From Epithemia pelagica (Eukaryota; Bacillariophyta; Bacillariophyceae; Surirellales; Surirellaceae): DNA of 64,000 bases. The stretch spans positions 434,001 through 498,000 of the forward strand of contig OX337230.1 in NCBI GenBank assembly GCA_946965045.2. The letters are read 5' to 3'. The notes beneath the pieces were generated by a model that worked only from the letters and a program-made list of their open reading frames with translations, had not been told where the DNA came from and searched no databases. Made by a program: the position numbers and the translations under genes. Of this stretch, positions 30,551 through 41,492 are shown piece after piece; the first letter of the stretch is position 1; each line of letters begins with the position of its first letter.

Positions 30551-33231
30551 TCATGATCTTCTTGTCCTCATCGTCCGCCGTTTTGACGGTGCTTCCAACA
30601 AGTTTTTCTTGAACAAATCCGTATAGCACTGATTACAATATGCAAATTTGCACGGATGCTCGGCAAGTTTAGCATTTCGACACATCATACATGGATTCTT
30701 TTGATTTACCTTCAAGCCCCCATCTTCTCCAAATCGTTTCTTACATTTTTCACAAGTGGTCGGCCAGTTGTCGTTCTTGTCGTAATACTTCGTAGTAAAA
30801 TACGTAGAAGTATTTTCCGGGACCAACTGACACAGTTGATGATTGGCTAAAGGATCACATTTATTTTCATCGTCAACACACACTGTCGAATTGTCATCAC
30901 TCTTTTTCAAAATTAGAAGTCACATCCATTGTTAGTCCGTTACCAAATTCAAGTCTCACCATTCTTCTAAACCGACACTCACCTTTCTTTTCCTTGGTGA
31001 TGTCCTGGTCTAACAATAAGATATTCACAACAAATCCAATAATTGAGAGATCATTCGGCGCATCACTTCAAGAAGATCAACCTTTCCTTTTACGTACCTT
31101 CTCTTTTCTATTGGTATCGTCTTTGTTTTTTTTCTGTGAACCGCAAAGAATAGTTTTTCATGCACAATGAGTAGGTTTCAATCACACCCTTCCACCATTC
31201 GGATTCGTTCCACATACCTTCTTTGACGACCTTGATACACCTTGTTTGGACAAGGTATTGTCATTCATTACACTTTCCTGTGTAATGAATGTTTGACTAA
31301 TAGACGCCTCCTTCTGTGGTGTTGATGTATGTTCACATTCTTTTGCTATCGTCTCTTTCTCATCTGACTTCTTTTCTTTCGATCGTTCCTCATTTTTGCT
31401 TTCATAAGGAACATCATCCATTACCTTCTCAACTTCCGATGCAATAACCTTACTGCTTGTCCCACAGTGAACAACATTCATTACATTGTCACCAGACGAT
31501 GGAGCACTATTACTGCTCCTCTTCTTTGCAACGTCATCCGGGACCTTGTTGAACTCATGCAGAGCGGCGTTATCATCCCCTGTGTTTTTAACAACACCCT
31601 TCTCCTGTACACGTTTTGTTTTCTCCATATTCTTCTGAGTACTGCCATTTTCTTCGTCCTCTATGTCAGTATTCTTGTGGAATTTTGTCTGTACACCACT
31701 TTCGTTGCAACTTCCTGCCGTGTGACTTTCCATTTCGTTTAAACGACCGGCATCCACATTTTTCTTTTCATTACTTTTCTTGTCATTGCCCCTCAAAACA
31801 GTTTCATTCAACTGAGCCTCGTCGACGATTGCTTGTGTAGCACTGTTGTCCCCATCTTTCATTTCATCTTCACTATCCTCATCGAATATATCAACAACAC
31901 CCAACGGCATGAATTGTTCCACAGGCTCTGGATCAACTTCCGGACCATCTTGCTCCTCATTATGGTTTGTATTCGGACCCTCATTATTTTCCGTCAGATC
32001 TGAAATCTCGGCCGGATTTTTCTGCACAATCAACTCTTTTCCAGTAATTTCACTGTTACCTGGCTGGTCGTTCCGTTTTTGCACAAAACAAGTCGCCCAC
32101 AGGTGACGAACCATTGGAGGATCAATAGCAACGCCAATTTCGCTACTGAATATCTTGCTACACCATTCAAAATCTGGTGTTGCGCTTGTGACCTCGATCG
32201 TATTGCCTTCCACTGCTTGCTGTCAAAACATACGATATTGTTAGTCAACTTGAATTGATTCGGTGTCTGTTGAACAGTAATTGGCGTACCTTTTCCGATC
32301 GATGAACAACATAAAAGAAGCACGATTCGTTATATTGGACTCTTGTTTCATAATTATTGTCTTTGCATTGACCTTTCGTCAGAGTGATACACCAACCGGC
32401 CTTCCTCAACATGGGCATCATCAGGCTTGCCACCATTTGTGATTTCGCAGATCTACCGACGGCCGAAAATCCACCCCTGTCATTTGCAATTTTCCTCGTA
32501 CGCTTCCCATCAACCATCAATGGTTTCTATACCTCAGCCAAACACATCCCTTCCCGGAACAACCACATGTCGATAGCATTCGATAACCATCCTCTGTCTT
32601 TGTGAAAGAGATGCACTAGCTCAAACACCAATCTCTGATTGCTTTCATTGTTTTCTAAGGTCACGACGATGTTTTTGAAATCTTGTATGGAATGAGGAAA
32701 CGACGCTTTCCCCACCATCTTGAGATTCATTTCCTTGGCTTTTAGACGAATATCCTCTGAATACTTGAGAGTGATGAACTGACGAAGACTTTCACGAATC
32801 TCTTTAATTTCAGCCAACATCTTTTCCCCATCAGGCTCTTCAGTATCAGCTAATCCATCTTGACGTCTTGATTTTCTGTACATCCAGAGACGCTTAGCCT
32901 CTTCCGCATTTGCTGGACCTGCACCTGTCTTGTGGTTGAAGAAATCCCTTGGGTATTCAAGTAACTTCCTAGTTGGCTTTCGAGAAACACGACCGTCTTG
33001 TAGGGTATGTGCATCCTGGACGCTGTGACTATTGGGATCTGAATTGCGGCTGCCGCCCATGGTGGTTTCTATCTCATCCACCGTAACGGTGGCAATTTGC
33101 GATTCCATTTCTTGGTTGGTCGTTAGCTGGGTATTATAGACACGTCCATTACCAGAAGATACATGCGAAACGCTATTTTTGTTTTGTGCTAGTGACAAAC
33201 ATCGGTTTATTGATCCAATCACCGACGACAT
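30551..33231 (-). CDS. Spliced Cys-rich protein, six exons, transposon cargo
   Basis: My model: exons 33231-32546, 32476-32290, 32219-31218, 31133-31098, 31009-30983 and 30901-30551, with GT-AG introns of 69-88 bp that keep one frame and give 762 aa. Four junctions are firm (AAG|GTACGC, AAGAAG|GTATGT, AAG|GTACGT, AAAG|GTGAGT); the first donor (GTGTTT) is weaker. Exons four and five are only 36 and 27 nt and encode Lys/Arg-rich linkers (KKNKDDTNRKEK, TRTSPRKRK), probably nuclear signals. Exon three is acidic and Ser/Glu-rich. The C-terminus has paired Cys motifs (CEKCKKRF, CMMCRNAKL, CKFAYCNQC), a probable zinc-binding domain resembling 4-CXXC fingers. The start is the ATG at 33231. The family is not recognised. 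It is divergent from transposase A. Confidence 0.65.
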
Positions 33232-33877
33232 GGTCAATGATCCGTTCGTCCTTTTTGGCTGCACACAAACAGCACAATACTGTGGGGATGCAAATGGCAC
33301 CGATGTTTTAGGGTGTACTATATGAACGAGAGAAAAAGCATGCCTGCTATCTGTGTCGCGCCAGGATCTTGGAAGTAAACATGTACAACTAAGTAATACT
33401 ACATGACGGTTATATCTGTTTATGTCGATTTAAATTTTCGAAAGAATGATGCGAGAGCATGTGTAACATAACTCTAAGTACTGTTATTGTAAGCGCATGA
33501 CAACTCTAAGTAGTACTTTTCCAATAGGTCGTTTTCTTCGTAACGGTAAGTCTTCCTCTGTACATACATAGAGAGACTAAGATTTTCCGCACGCGTCCAT
33601 CCGATGGCATGGTCTACCTCCACATCCTTGTCCTACGTCATGTCTCACGGTAATAAACTATATGCCTGATACGATGTCTCGATGTCTGAAAGGTTGTTTA
33701 CATATCGATATGGTTTTGTGACTGAATACCGGATTAGAAATTATTGTAACATCATATACTGTATTATCATTGAGTTAAAACACTATGAGACATCTAATGG
33801 ATGTCTTATGGACAATATGGCCGGGGGCAACCTTTCATCCGTCTTTTTCTTGCCACCCGAGACCGCAATGAGTGACC
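33232..33877. promoter_or_regulatory. Divergent intergenic region between cargo gene and transposase A
   Basis: 646 bp separate two head-to-head starts. A motif CAACTCTAAGTA(G/C)T occurs twice (near 33469 and 33494). No gene is seen. It probably contains both promoters. Confidence 0.45.
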
Positions 33878-36800
33878 ATGGAGGGGATACCATTGGAAAT
33901 GCCTTGTCCCTCATGTGGTGAGGTAATTTGCTTGACTCAATCGAATGACTCCCATATTGCAATGGAGACATACCTATACCAGGGAAAGTGTGGCAATGAC
34001 TTGAACACCTGTCCAATGGGAAACAAAACCGTCTATTGTTGTTCTGCATGTCACAGTGAATCAAGCTTTACTCGTTCCAAAGGTTTCATTTCGAAATGGA
34101 AGTATATTGGTCGACATACCAAGTCGAAATATCATATAGAACGAACCAGTCGAAAGAAGATTTGTCCACAAGTACAAGATGAACCTCAACTCTCTATAGA
34201 CGATGGAGTGGAACATGTTGATTTTGATGACAACGTATCGATACCAGCACATACTGATGATCTTTCCATCAGCAACGAATTGGAAACTAATTCTCAGTTC
34301 ATTGGAAACGCACTCCACAATGGACCGATGGAAATCGACTTGAAACAACTTGGCTTTGATGAAAATTCCAAAACACCGATTTTTTTGAAACACGAGATGA
34401 CGAAACCAGGTTTTGGAGCCAGATATCTTGTCGGGAAAGCCTATGGAGTGGATCCTAACGCAATTTCTTCTGAAGAGGCATATTTCTGTCTCAGTCTTTC
34501 GAGTCTACTAGTCCAATTGACTGATAAACAAAAAGAGACGCTTAGTGAGCTAATGACAATTGCTGGGAACAATGGTGATGAGGGACTATCAATTTTCAAG
34601 AACATACGACTGCCCACATCCAAGGACGATTTCGATGTTTTTTTTCTTCGTGGGAAAAATGCCATTTTACCAAATCTCCCCCACCCAATTCCAAAACCAA
34701 CGAGTGACAAAAGCCATTCGTATGTAAGCCTCAAAGATCTTCTCGCAAATGAGTTGGGGAAAGCCACGAAATATGAGGATTATCTATTTCAGAGTCAAGT
34801 TACATCTGAGGCATGTGATTCGGTTCAAAGTGTGTCGATGACAAAGGCCGCCAAGACATTACTTGTTGATATGAGAAGAAATGAGGAACCAAGTGAGTTC
34901 ACAATGTACCTTTGGATCAGGGAATGGCGTGACGACTTCGACCCAAACAACACGAAGTCGTCACGCAATCAAGTGTGGTGTAATACTTACACAATTTGTC
35001 CGCCAAGAAATGAAAACACTCATGGACTGACTACCTATTTTATGGGGTTATCCAGCAAAGGGGAAGATCATGGTAACGTGGAAAGTATTTTGGCTAGCGA
35101 ATTAGAATCCTTATCGACCACAGGAATGAAGTTTTATCATGGTGGAATGAAGCAAGTAGTAACAGTGAAGATCGACAAGTTGTTAATCAGTGTCGACAGA
35201 CCTGAACGTACGTCTATCTTTCAGATAGGTGATCACAACGGGTCGTACTCCACATGTTGGGGGTACGCTACACAAGTCGATGGGACACGAACTACCAATA
35301 ACCTTCCTTCCTGTGATTCTTGTCGTAAGTGGAGAATTAAGCAACTTCTGGAAGGTAGGACAACCATGAACAGTGAGACAGAACGGCCAGCATGTGACAA
35401 ATGTTCTGATTGGTGTTTAGAAGATCCAAAATTCTTATTTCTTGCACCTCCGGAGTATCCTATACGATATGACGAAACAGATGGTGCACCTCTACCGCCA
35501 AAATTCCGAGACCTATGGCATCATATGGAAAGACTACCAACTACACCAGATGGACAAGAAGCAAGACTGGAGGAACCGATGGGGGGGGTCGACCAATGAG
35601 AACAATCGGCCAGTGAGAAAGAGAAAGAAAACGGCTACCAAACCAAAGTACAAAATTTATCTGGGAACTGTCAAGTTGACCATCGAGTGGTTGAAGACAG
35701 CTTGCGTTTTTGCCTGTCACAATGCCGGAACTTTGCTCCCTGGTGGGAGGTCAAATAAGAAGTATTGGACAAAGTCAAATTTCGTAGCCTATTTGAAGAC
35801 ATGTGCCTGTACGAATCGTATTATTGATTCACTGTACAGGGATGTGCAGACGAGACAAGCCGACCAACAGATTGTTTTACCACCCAGTTGGTCCAACGTG
35901 AGGTCGCTGGCCAAATGTCATTATGCCCCGATGCATATGCTGTTTCTAGGCCATGTCAAGAGTAATCTAGACATGGTCTCGAAATGGCTGGGCAAGTTCG
36001 ATTGTTTGGCCACGTTCGGGAAACAAGTCAACCAATACTTACTTGCAATCCGATCACTTCGTTGTACAAAGTATTTCTCTGCTCAACCTTTGTCCACCTC
36101 TTCGTGGGGCACGGGCGTATGGGTGAGTGAGAATTACCTCTTAGCCTCCCGTATATGGAGATTCCTACTGTGTGTTCCATCACTACGCCATCAGAGACTC
36201 GCCTCGAAACCAGACTTCCTTCCCGAAAGAAAGGTTATTGAACGCTTCATCGTTATGATGAATCTTTGTTTATCAAGGATCATGGCAAATAGACAGGAGA
36301 TAGTAGATTTGCACGATCTCGTTTTGATTTACATGGACGCTATGGTGGATGTGGATGATATATTACTCGCGGCGGAAAAACAAAAGAAACTACCCAATTT
36401 CGTAAAGTCAAACTCATTGGGAATCCTATCGTGTGCATTAACACACCATGAGATGGGCCCTGCCCTCCTTCACTGGGAAGGGGGTTGGGAGGGGGAACGT
36501 AAAATTCAAAAAATGAAACCCCTACTTCACATTAAGCGAAGCAATGCAGATTGGCAAAATTTAACACTTCGCAAATTATATCAGCACGACACAATCCAGT
36601 GGATCCTAGCACAGGATCCATCCTACGCAGACAAGATCCTTTCACGGAAACGAGAGAGTGAGAGTATGGTGAGAGTTTTTCGGAATCGCCAGGAAGCCTT
36701 ACAAGCCATAAACGATTGCGAGATCCTGAGTGCTATTCTATTGAATGACGACAATATATACCTGGCATTCCGCCCAATCGGCGAAGTGTCAAGGGGAAAC

Positions 36801-37097
36801 ACACGTAGTATGGTGAAACTCTTGCCACTTTGTTTTGACGACAGTCAGGGAACTCTCAGTGATACATTGTGTTGGACAGCACCGATCGGAGTATCACAAG
36901 ATGGCAATGAACACTTGTTCGAATCCTTGGCTCATATTAACCAAGAGGCGCTATCAGAAGTATTCTTACTACTGCCTTCTATGTCAGAAGTAAGCAATAC
37001 ATTCGTCAATTCCTATTGGTGTGTGGGCAACAACTGGAGAGAACGAACTGAGTCAGGTCAATTTCAGTACCCAATCTTGAGTAATACCTTATTTTAG
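33878..37097 (+). pseudogene. Transposase A: CMC-type DDE transposase-like protein, frameshifted at G8
   Basis: Frame one starts at ATG 33878 with a Cys-rich N-terminus (CPSCGEV..., YCCSACHSESSFTRSKG...H) that looks like a zinc/BED-type DNA-binding module. It includes KIDKLLISVDRPERTS and two CxxC pairs (LPSCDSCRKWRI, CDKCSDWCL), an arrangement like the Cys insertion of CMC-superfamily (CACTA/Plavaka) transposases. It ends at TGA just after a G8 run (35581-35588). Frame two continues from the same run and carries KCHYAPMHMLFLGHVKSN, comparable to the PLH-hxxGhxK motif of those enzymes, and a WEGGWEGERKIQKMKP segment, to TAG 37095-37097. One G fewer would join the frames. It is either a one-base error, a mutation or slippage. 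The family call is from pattern only. Confidence 0.6.
35581..35588 (+). other. G8 run at the frame change of transposase A
   Basis: ATG GGG GGG GTC leads to a stop in frame one; with seven G the reading passes to the downstream open frame. Homopolymers are prone to sequencing and polymerase slippage errors. Confidence 0.8.
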
Positions 37098-37114
37098 AAT
37101 GTTCGTTCTTTATT

Positions 37115-38548
37115 TCAGTGTTGCCATGGAAAACAAACTACAATGGGGATGATTGCCCATCCCTGAAGTCGTTTAGTAGTCTTCTTCTGTTTCCGGATCA
37201 GTCCAGCTTTTTCGATAATCCGTAAGATGGAGGTCGTAGTTCGAATGGTTGCGTTGTCTTGATTATATGAATGAAGAGTAACAAGTTGGTGGAAATGTGA
37301 AGTTGGTACCCATACATCATCACTATCCGAAGGCATTCCACAATGATTCACTATGTAAACAACCATGTCGTATATGCCGAAGAGAGAAGGATCAGTTTGG
37401 AACGACTTGTCGATGAAATAGGGTGATTTGGTCCATTCCAATACACAGGATATAGTCTTCTTGCTCACTTTAACCTTGGTCCATGATTCTTCTGCCGTTG
37501 TAGGGACATTATCAATTGGAGTGTTACTTAGTAACGGTAATAAGCGATTCTTCATACCCAAACGAACTCCCAAACATCGTCTTGGAATGAATATTATGAG
37601 TCCCTCTCCCCAGGCATTACTTGGCGAGATGGATGAGAATTTACTTAAAACTTGGTTTCTTCTCGATGTAATGCAAGGTAGCATTCTCTGCATCTGTTCA
37701 AAGTATGGCAGAACATCGTCACACCTGAGACTGGTGGTTGTACCTCTAGGGTCCAAGCGATCTTTCTTGGCTGCCGTCGCTGCATCTTGGTTTTTGCTCG
37801 ATAACACCATGCCACAACCGAACCATTTTCCCATGGTTACGAAAGCAACTTGTTCCACAAAGCATATAGGCTTGGACATTGTGAGGAGCATGGAACAAGA
37901 CCTACCACCAGTCAATATCTCGTCAACAATGATACCGAAATTGTGGTGTTTGGCCAATAGCCCAAGACGCGACAAACAACGGTCTGATAAAATACTTCCG
38001 TTGGAAGCAAGGAGTAACTCGACAAAGACTGTTGTGACCGGCTGATTGATTGACTTTTGGAAGAAGCATCTTTTGTGTAGAAGATGTAAACACAAATCTT
38101 CGTAAGAATGGGCTTGTCGGGTTGGTATCGTCCCCGGAATGTAGTATGGGAGAGGAATGGTCTTTCTCAATGCACAGATCGAGATATCATTGGATTCAGG
38201 GTCGTACAAATAAGATGGTCCATTGTCTACGTGAAAACTTGCAGTTGACCAGTGTTGAAGGGGTCCAAGGTCACCAGCGACGTAGCTACCACATCCAACT
38301 AAGACGCCACTGGTTTCACCATTGCTGAGGCTTGTAATGGCATATAGGTTAGCGTCGGAGCCATTCGGTGTCAACTTCTCCAAAGAAAACTGACCGTTTG
38401 TAACTTCACATATAATACCTCGTAATGTTGTCTCAGAGGTTGAATCTGAGTATAAAAAGGAATCAACAGATTTCCTTTTGTGAGGAGAACGGGTGCGGTG
38501 AGGGATAACAAATGAGGCGCCCCAATGATTAGCCAGATCGTCACACAT
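37115..38548 (-). CDS. PLP-dependent class-III-aminotransferase-like protein, transposon cargo
   Basis: From ATG 38548 the protein is 477 aa, close to the usual ~450 of class III aminotransferases. Motifs of fold-type I PLP enzymes are in order: NGSDANLYAI (residues 62-71, phosphate-binding cup), GVLVGCGSYVAGDLG, VFVELLLASNGS, IIVDEILTGGR (D209, pyridine-nitrogen Asp) and FVTMGKWFGCGMVL (K241, candidate Schiff-base lysine). All catalytic positions look kept. The C-terminus ends with a segment that may form a winged helix (TTTSILRIIEKAGLIRKQ). The frame is open further upstream to about 38806, but that part is a repeat of ACGCGT-like motifs, so I reject the longer start. It converges with transposase A, 17 bp apart. 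Its substrate and its role in an element are unknown. Confidence 0.68.
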   Translation of the reverse strand: MCDDLANHWGASFVIPHRTRSPHKRKSVDSFLYSDSTSETTLRGIICEVTNGQFSLEKLTPNGSDANLYAITSLSNGETSGVLVGCGSYVAGDLGPLQHWSTASFHVDNGPSYLYDPESNDISICALRKTIPLPYYIPGTIPTRQAHSYEDLCLHLLHKRCFFQKSINQPVTTVFVELLLASNGSILSDRCLSRLGLLAKHHNFGIIVDEILTGGRSCSMLLTMSKPICFVEQVAFVTMGKWFGCGMVLSSKNQDAATAAKKDRLDPRGTTTSLRCDDVLPYFEQMQRMLPCITSRRNQVLSKFSSISPSNAWGEGLIIFIPRRCLGVRLGMKNRLLPLLSNTPIDNVPTTAEESWTKVKVSKKTISCVLEWTKSPYFIDKSFQTDPSLFGIYDMVVYIVNHCGMPSDSDDVWVPTSHFHQLVTLHSYNQDNATIRTTTSILRIIEKAGLIRKQKKTTKRLQGWAIIPIVVCFPWQH

Positions 38549-38626
38549 GAAGAGATGGTGGCAAAAGAAGGATGATATACGTCTAAGGAGGTTTTTTGAA
38601 GATAAGTGACTGGAATTCCACCAACA

Positions 38627-38806
38627 GGCGCGTGACACACGCCCAACAGGCGCGTGCAGCACCCCCAGAACACGGATCACGCGCATTTGGCGCGTACGAA
38701 GCGCGTGGCGCTCCAGATTGCGCGTGAATGCGCGTGAAACGTGTAGACAACGCGTGAAACGTGTTGACACCCGCGTGAGCATGTTTATTGTATGTGGAAA
38801 CGCGTG
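38627..38806. promoter_or_regulatory. Cluster of ~10 GCGCGTG/ACGCGTG motifs upstream of the PLP gene
   Basis: In 180 bp there are about ten copies of (A/G)CGCGTG or its complement, some followed by AAACGTGT. It sits directly upstream of the chosen start of the reverse-strand aminotransferase-like gene. ACGCGT is the core of MCB-type cell-cycle elements in fungi, and CACGTG-like cores bind bHLH factors; the role here is an inference. Confidence 0.5.
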
Positions 38807-39223
38807 CACAGAGCCTAACCTTTGCCTAGATACCTAACTACTAGCTACACATATAACACCTAGTATTCCAGTCGCACGTAAACTCCAAAAGCGACCCACA
38901 AATTTCTCCTCCACCACCAAATCACGTCACAGTGACATACGAAGAACAATGGACACAAAATCACGGAAGAACGCTGAAAATTAGATTTTCCTCACACAAC
39001 AACCACACAAAAGATATACTCTCCCACTTTTGTGATCACTTTTGGACGATAGTGTCATAGAGTGCCTCATCCAACTCACACCAACCCCCAACGCCCCAAA
39101 AAACACACAGCAGCAGCAACAACAACAACAACAACAACACAACAGCAACAACAACAACAACAGCTACAACAAACAGGCGAACACAAAGAGAATCATTTCC
39201 TTTTTCAAATTGGAAAGGTGCTA

Positions 39224-39959
39224 GGTAAGCCAAGTCGACAAGACAACAGTGAGAGTTCGTTTTGTCGTTTTCCTATATGCCCACTAATCATTTTCTTCTG
39301 TTTCCATGAAAACCCAACCATGTGATCGCTGTTTGGCAACTATTTCTTCCCTCCTATCATCCCACAAGACAATTTTCAACGCTCTGAACGACTGGATTGG
39401 TGGTTCTGTTTGAAAAAGGGCGAAGACACCAAGTTGGTGCACCCATTTCATTCTCCCATCAATTTCCATCGACCAAAACTGGTTGGATTGCTGGATTGCC
39501 GCTGCTTCTTCCCTCCTATTATCCCAGAAGACCATTTTCAACGATCTGAACGGTCGGATTGGTGAGGATTCTATTGAACAAAGGGCAAAAAGGTAAGCCA
39601 AGTCGACAAGACAACAGTGAGAGTTCGTTTTGTCGTTTTCCTACATGCCCACTAATCATTTTCTTCTGTTTCCATGAAAACCCAACCATGTGATCGCTGT
39701 TTGGCAACTATTTCTTCCCTCCTATCATCCCACAAGACAATTTTCAACGCTCTGAACAACTGGATTGGTGGTTCTGTTTGAAAAAGGGCGAAGACACCAA
39801 GTTGGTGCACCCATTTCATTCTCCCATCAATTTCCATCGACCAAAACTGGTTGGATTGCTGGATTGCCGCTGCTTCTTCCCTCCTATTATCCCAGAAGAC
39901 CATTTTCAACGATCTGAACGATCGGATTGGTGAGGATTCTATTGAACAAAGGGCAAAAG
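39224..39959 (+). repeat. 368-bp tandem duplication
   Basis: 39224-39591 and 39592-39959 are near-identical, both starting GGTAAGCCAAGTCGACAAG. Each unit contains two diverged halves with cccagaagac / cccacaagac cores. The second unit passes directly into the 105-bp array. Confidence 0.85.
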
Positions 39960-41340
39960 ACACCAAGTTGGTGCACCCTCTTCCTTCACCCCTCCATCTC
40001 CATCGACCAAGACCCTGTTGGATTGCTGTGTTGCTACCCCTTCTCAATTGGAACAAGGGCCGAGACACCAAGTTGGTGCACCCATTTCCTTCACCCCTCC
40101 ATTTCCATCGACCAAAACTGGTTGGATTGCTGTGTTGCTACTCCTTCTCGATTGGAACAAGGGCCGAGACACCAAGTTGGTGCACCCATTTCCTTCACCC
40201 CTCCATTTCCATCAACCAAGACCCTGTTGGATTGCTGTGTTGCTACTCATTCCCGATTGGAACAAGGGCTGAGACACCAAGTTGGTGCACCCTCTTCCTT
40301 CACCCCTCCATCTCCATCGACCAAGACCCTGTTGGATTGCTGTGTTGCTACTCCTTCTCAATTGGAACAAGGGCCGAGACACCAAGTTGGTGCACCCATT
40401 TCCCTCACCCCTCCATTTCCATCAACCAAGACCCTGTTGGATTGCTGTGTTGCTACTCCTTCCCGATTGGAACAAGGGCTGAGACACCAAGTTGGTGCAC
40501 CCATTTCCTTCACCCCTCCATTTCCATCGACCAAGACCCCGTTGGATTGCTGTGTTGCTACTCCTTCTCAATTGGAACAAGGGCCAAGACACCAAGTTGG
40601 TGCACCCATTTCCTTCACCCCTCCATTTCCATCGACCAAGACCCCGTTGGATTGCTGTGTTGCTACTCCTTCCCGATTGGAACAAGGGCTGAGACACCAA
40701 GTTGGTGCACCCATTTCCTTCACCCCTCCATCTCCATCGACCAAGACCGTGTTGGATTGCAGTGTTGCTACTCCTTCCCGATTTGAACAAGGGCCGAGAC
40801 ACCAAGTTGGTGCACCCATTTCCTTCACCCATCCATCTCCATCGACCAAGACCGTGTTGGATTGCCGTGTTGCTACTCCTTCCAGATTGGAATAAGGGCC
40901 GAGACACCAAGTTGGTGCACCCATTTCCTTCACCCCTCCATCTCCATCGACCAAGACCCTGTTGGATTGCTGTGTTGCCACTCCTTCTCGATTGGAACAA
41001 GGATCAAGACACCAAGTTGGTGCACCCAATTTTCACTCCTCCATCACCATCGACCAAGACCTTGTTGGATTGCTGTGTTGCTACGCCTTCCCTATTGGAA
41101 CAAGGGCCGAGACACCAAGTTGGTGCACCCCTCTCCATCCCTCCTTCATCTACATCGACCAAGAAGACCCCATTGGATTGCTATATCTTGATTGGTGGTT
41201 CTGTTGAAGGGCCGAGACACCAAGTTGTTGCGCCCCCATACTTCTATCTTCTATCTCTATCGACCAAGACCCTATTGGATTGTTGTATTTGCTACTGATT
41301 CTTGACTGGAAGGACCGAGACATCAAGTTGGTACACCCAT
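39960..41340 (+). repeat. 105-bp tandem minisatellite, about 13 copies
   Basis: Each unit runs GACACCAAGTTGGTGCACCC...ACCAAGACCCTGTTGGATTGC...GGAACAAGGGCCGA. Spacing of consecutive units is 104-105 bp, drifting towards the right end. Every unit carries CACCAA-G-TTGGTG, a 13-bp inverted repeat with one central base. Confidence 0.92.
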
Positions 41341-41492
41341 ATCCCTCACTCCTCCATCCCTATCGACCAAGACCCTCCAGGGTTTCCATCACGCAAGCTT
41401 GAGAAACGGTAGTATCAAGTTGCATCGGAACCCTGCATCGAAAGAAAATTTCTCCTCATTTCTTCCCCAAGCTGATTGAATCGCACGTTAAT

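Larger units (their letters stand above)
38549..41492. other. Long non-coding stretch with three kinds of repeat
   Basis: From left: a cluster of CGCGTG/ACGCGT motifs, a CAA/CAG-rich tract at about 39107-39175, a 368-bp tandem duplication (39224-39959) and a 105-bp minisatellite (about 39960-41340). Long open frames on both strands across the minisatellite arise because 105 is divisible by three; no protein is supported. Confidence 0.7.

Noticed and set aside
35581-35588. Two separate overlapping genes instead of one frameshifted transposase
   Set aside because: The second frame lacks its own plausible start and continues the homology order; the switch sits exactly at a G8 run.
38549-38806. 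Longer N-terminus of the PLP-enzyme gene
   Set aside because: It would translate the ACGCGT-type motif cluster into Arg-rich repeats unlike any aminotransferase; the ATG at 38548 gives the normal family length.
39851-41298. Several 190-320 codon open frames on both strands
   Set aside because: They follow the 105-bp minisatellite, whose unit is divisible by three, so any frame open in one unit stays open. Composition is that of the repeat, and three or more frames are open at once.
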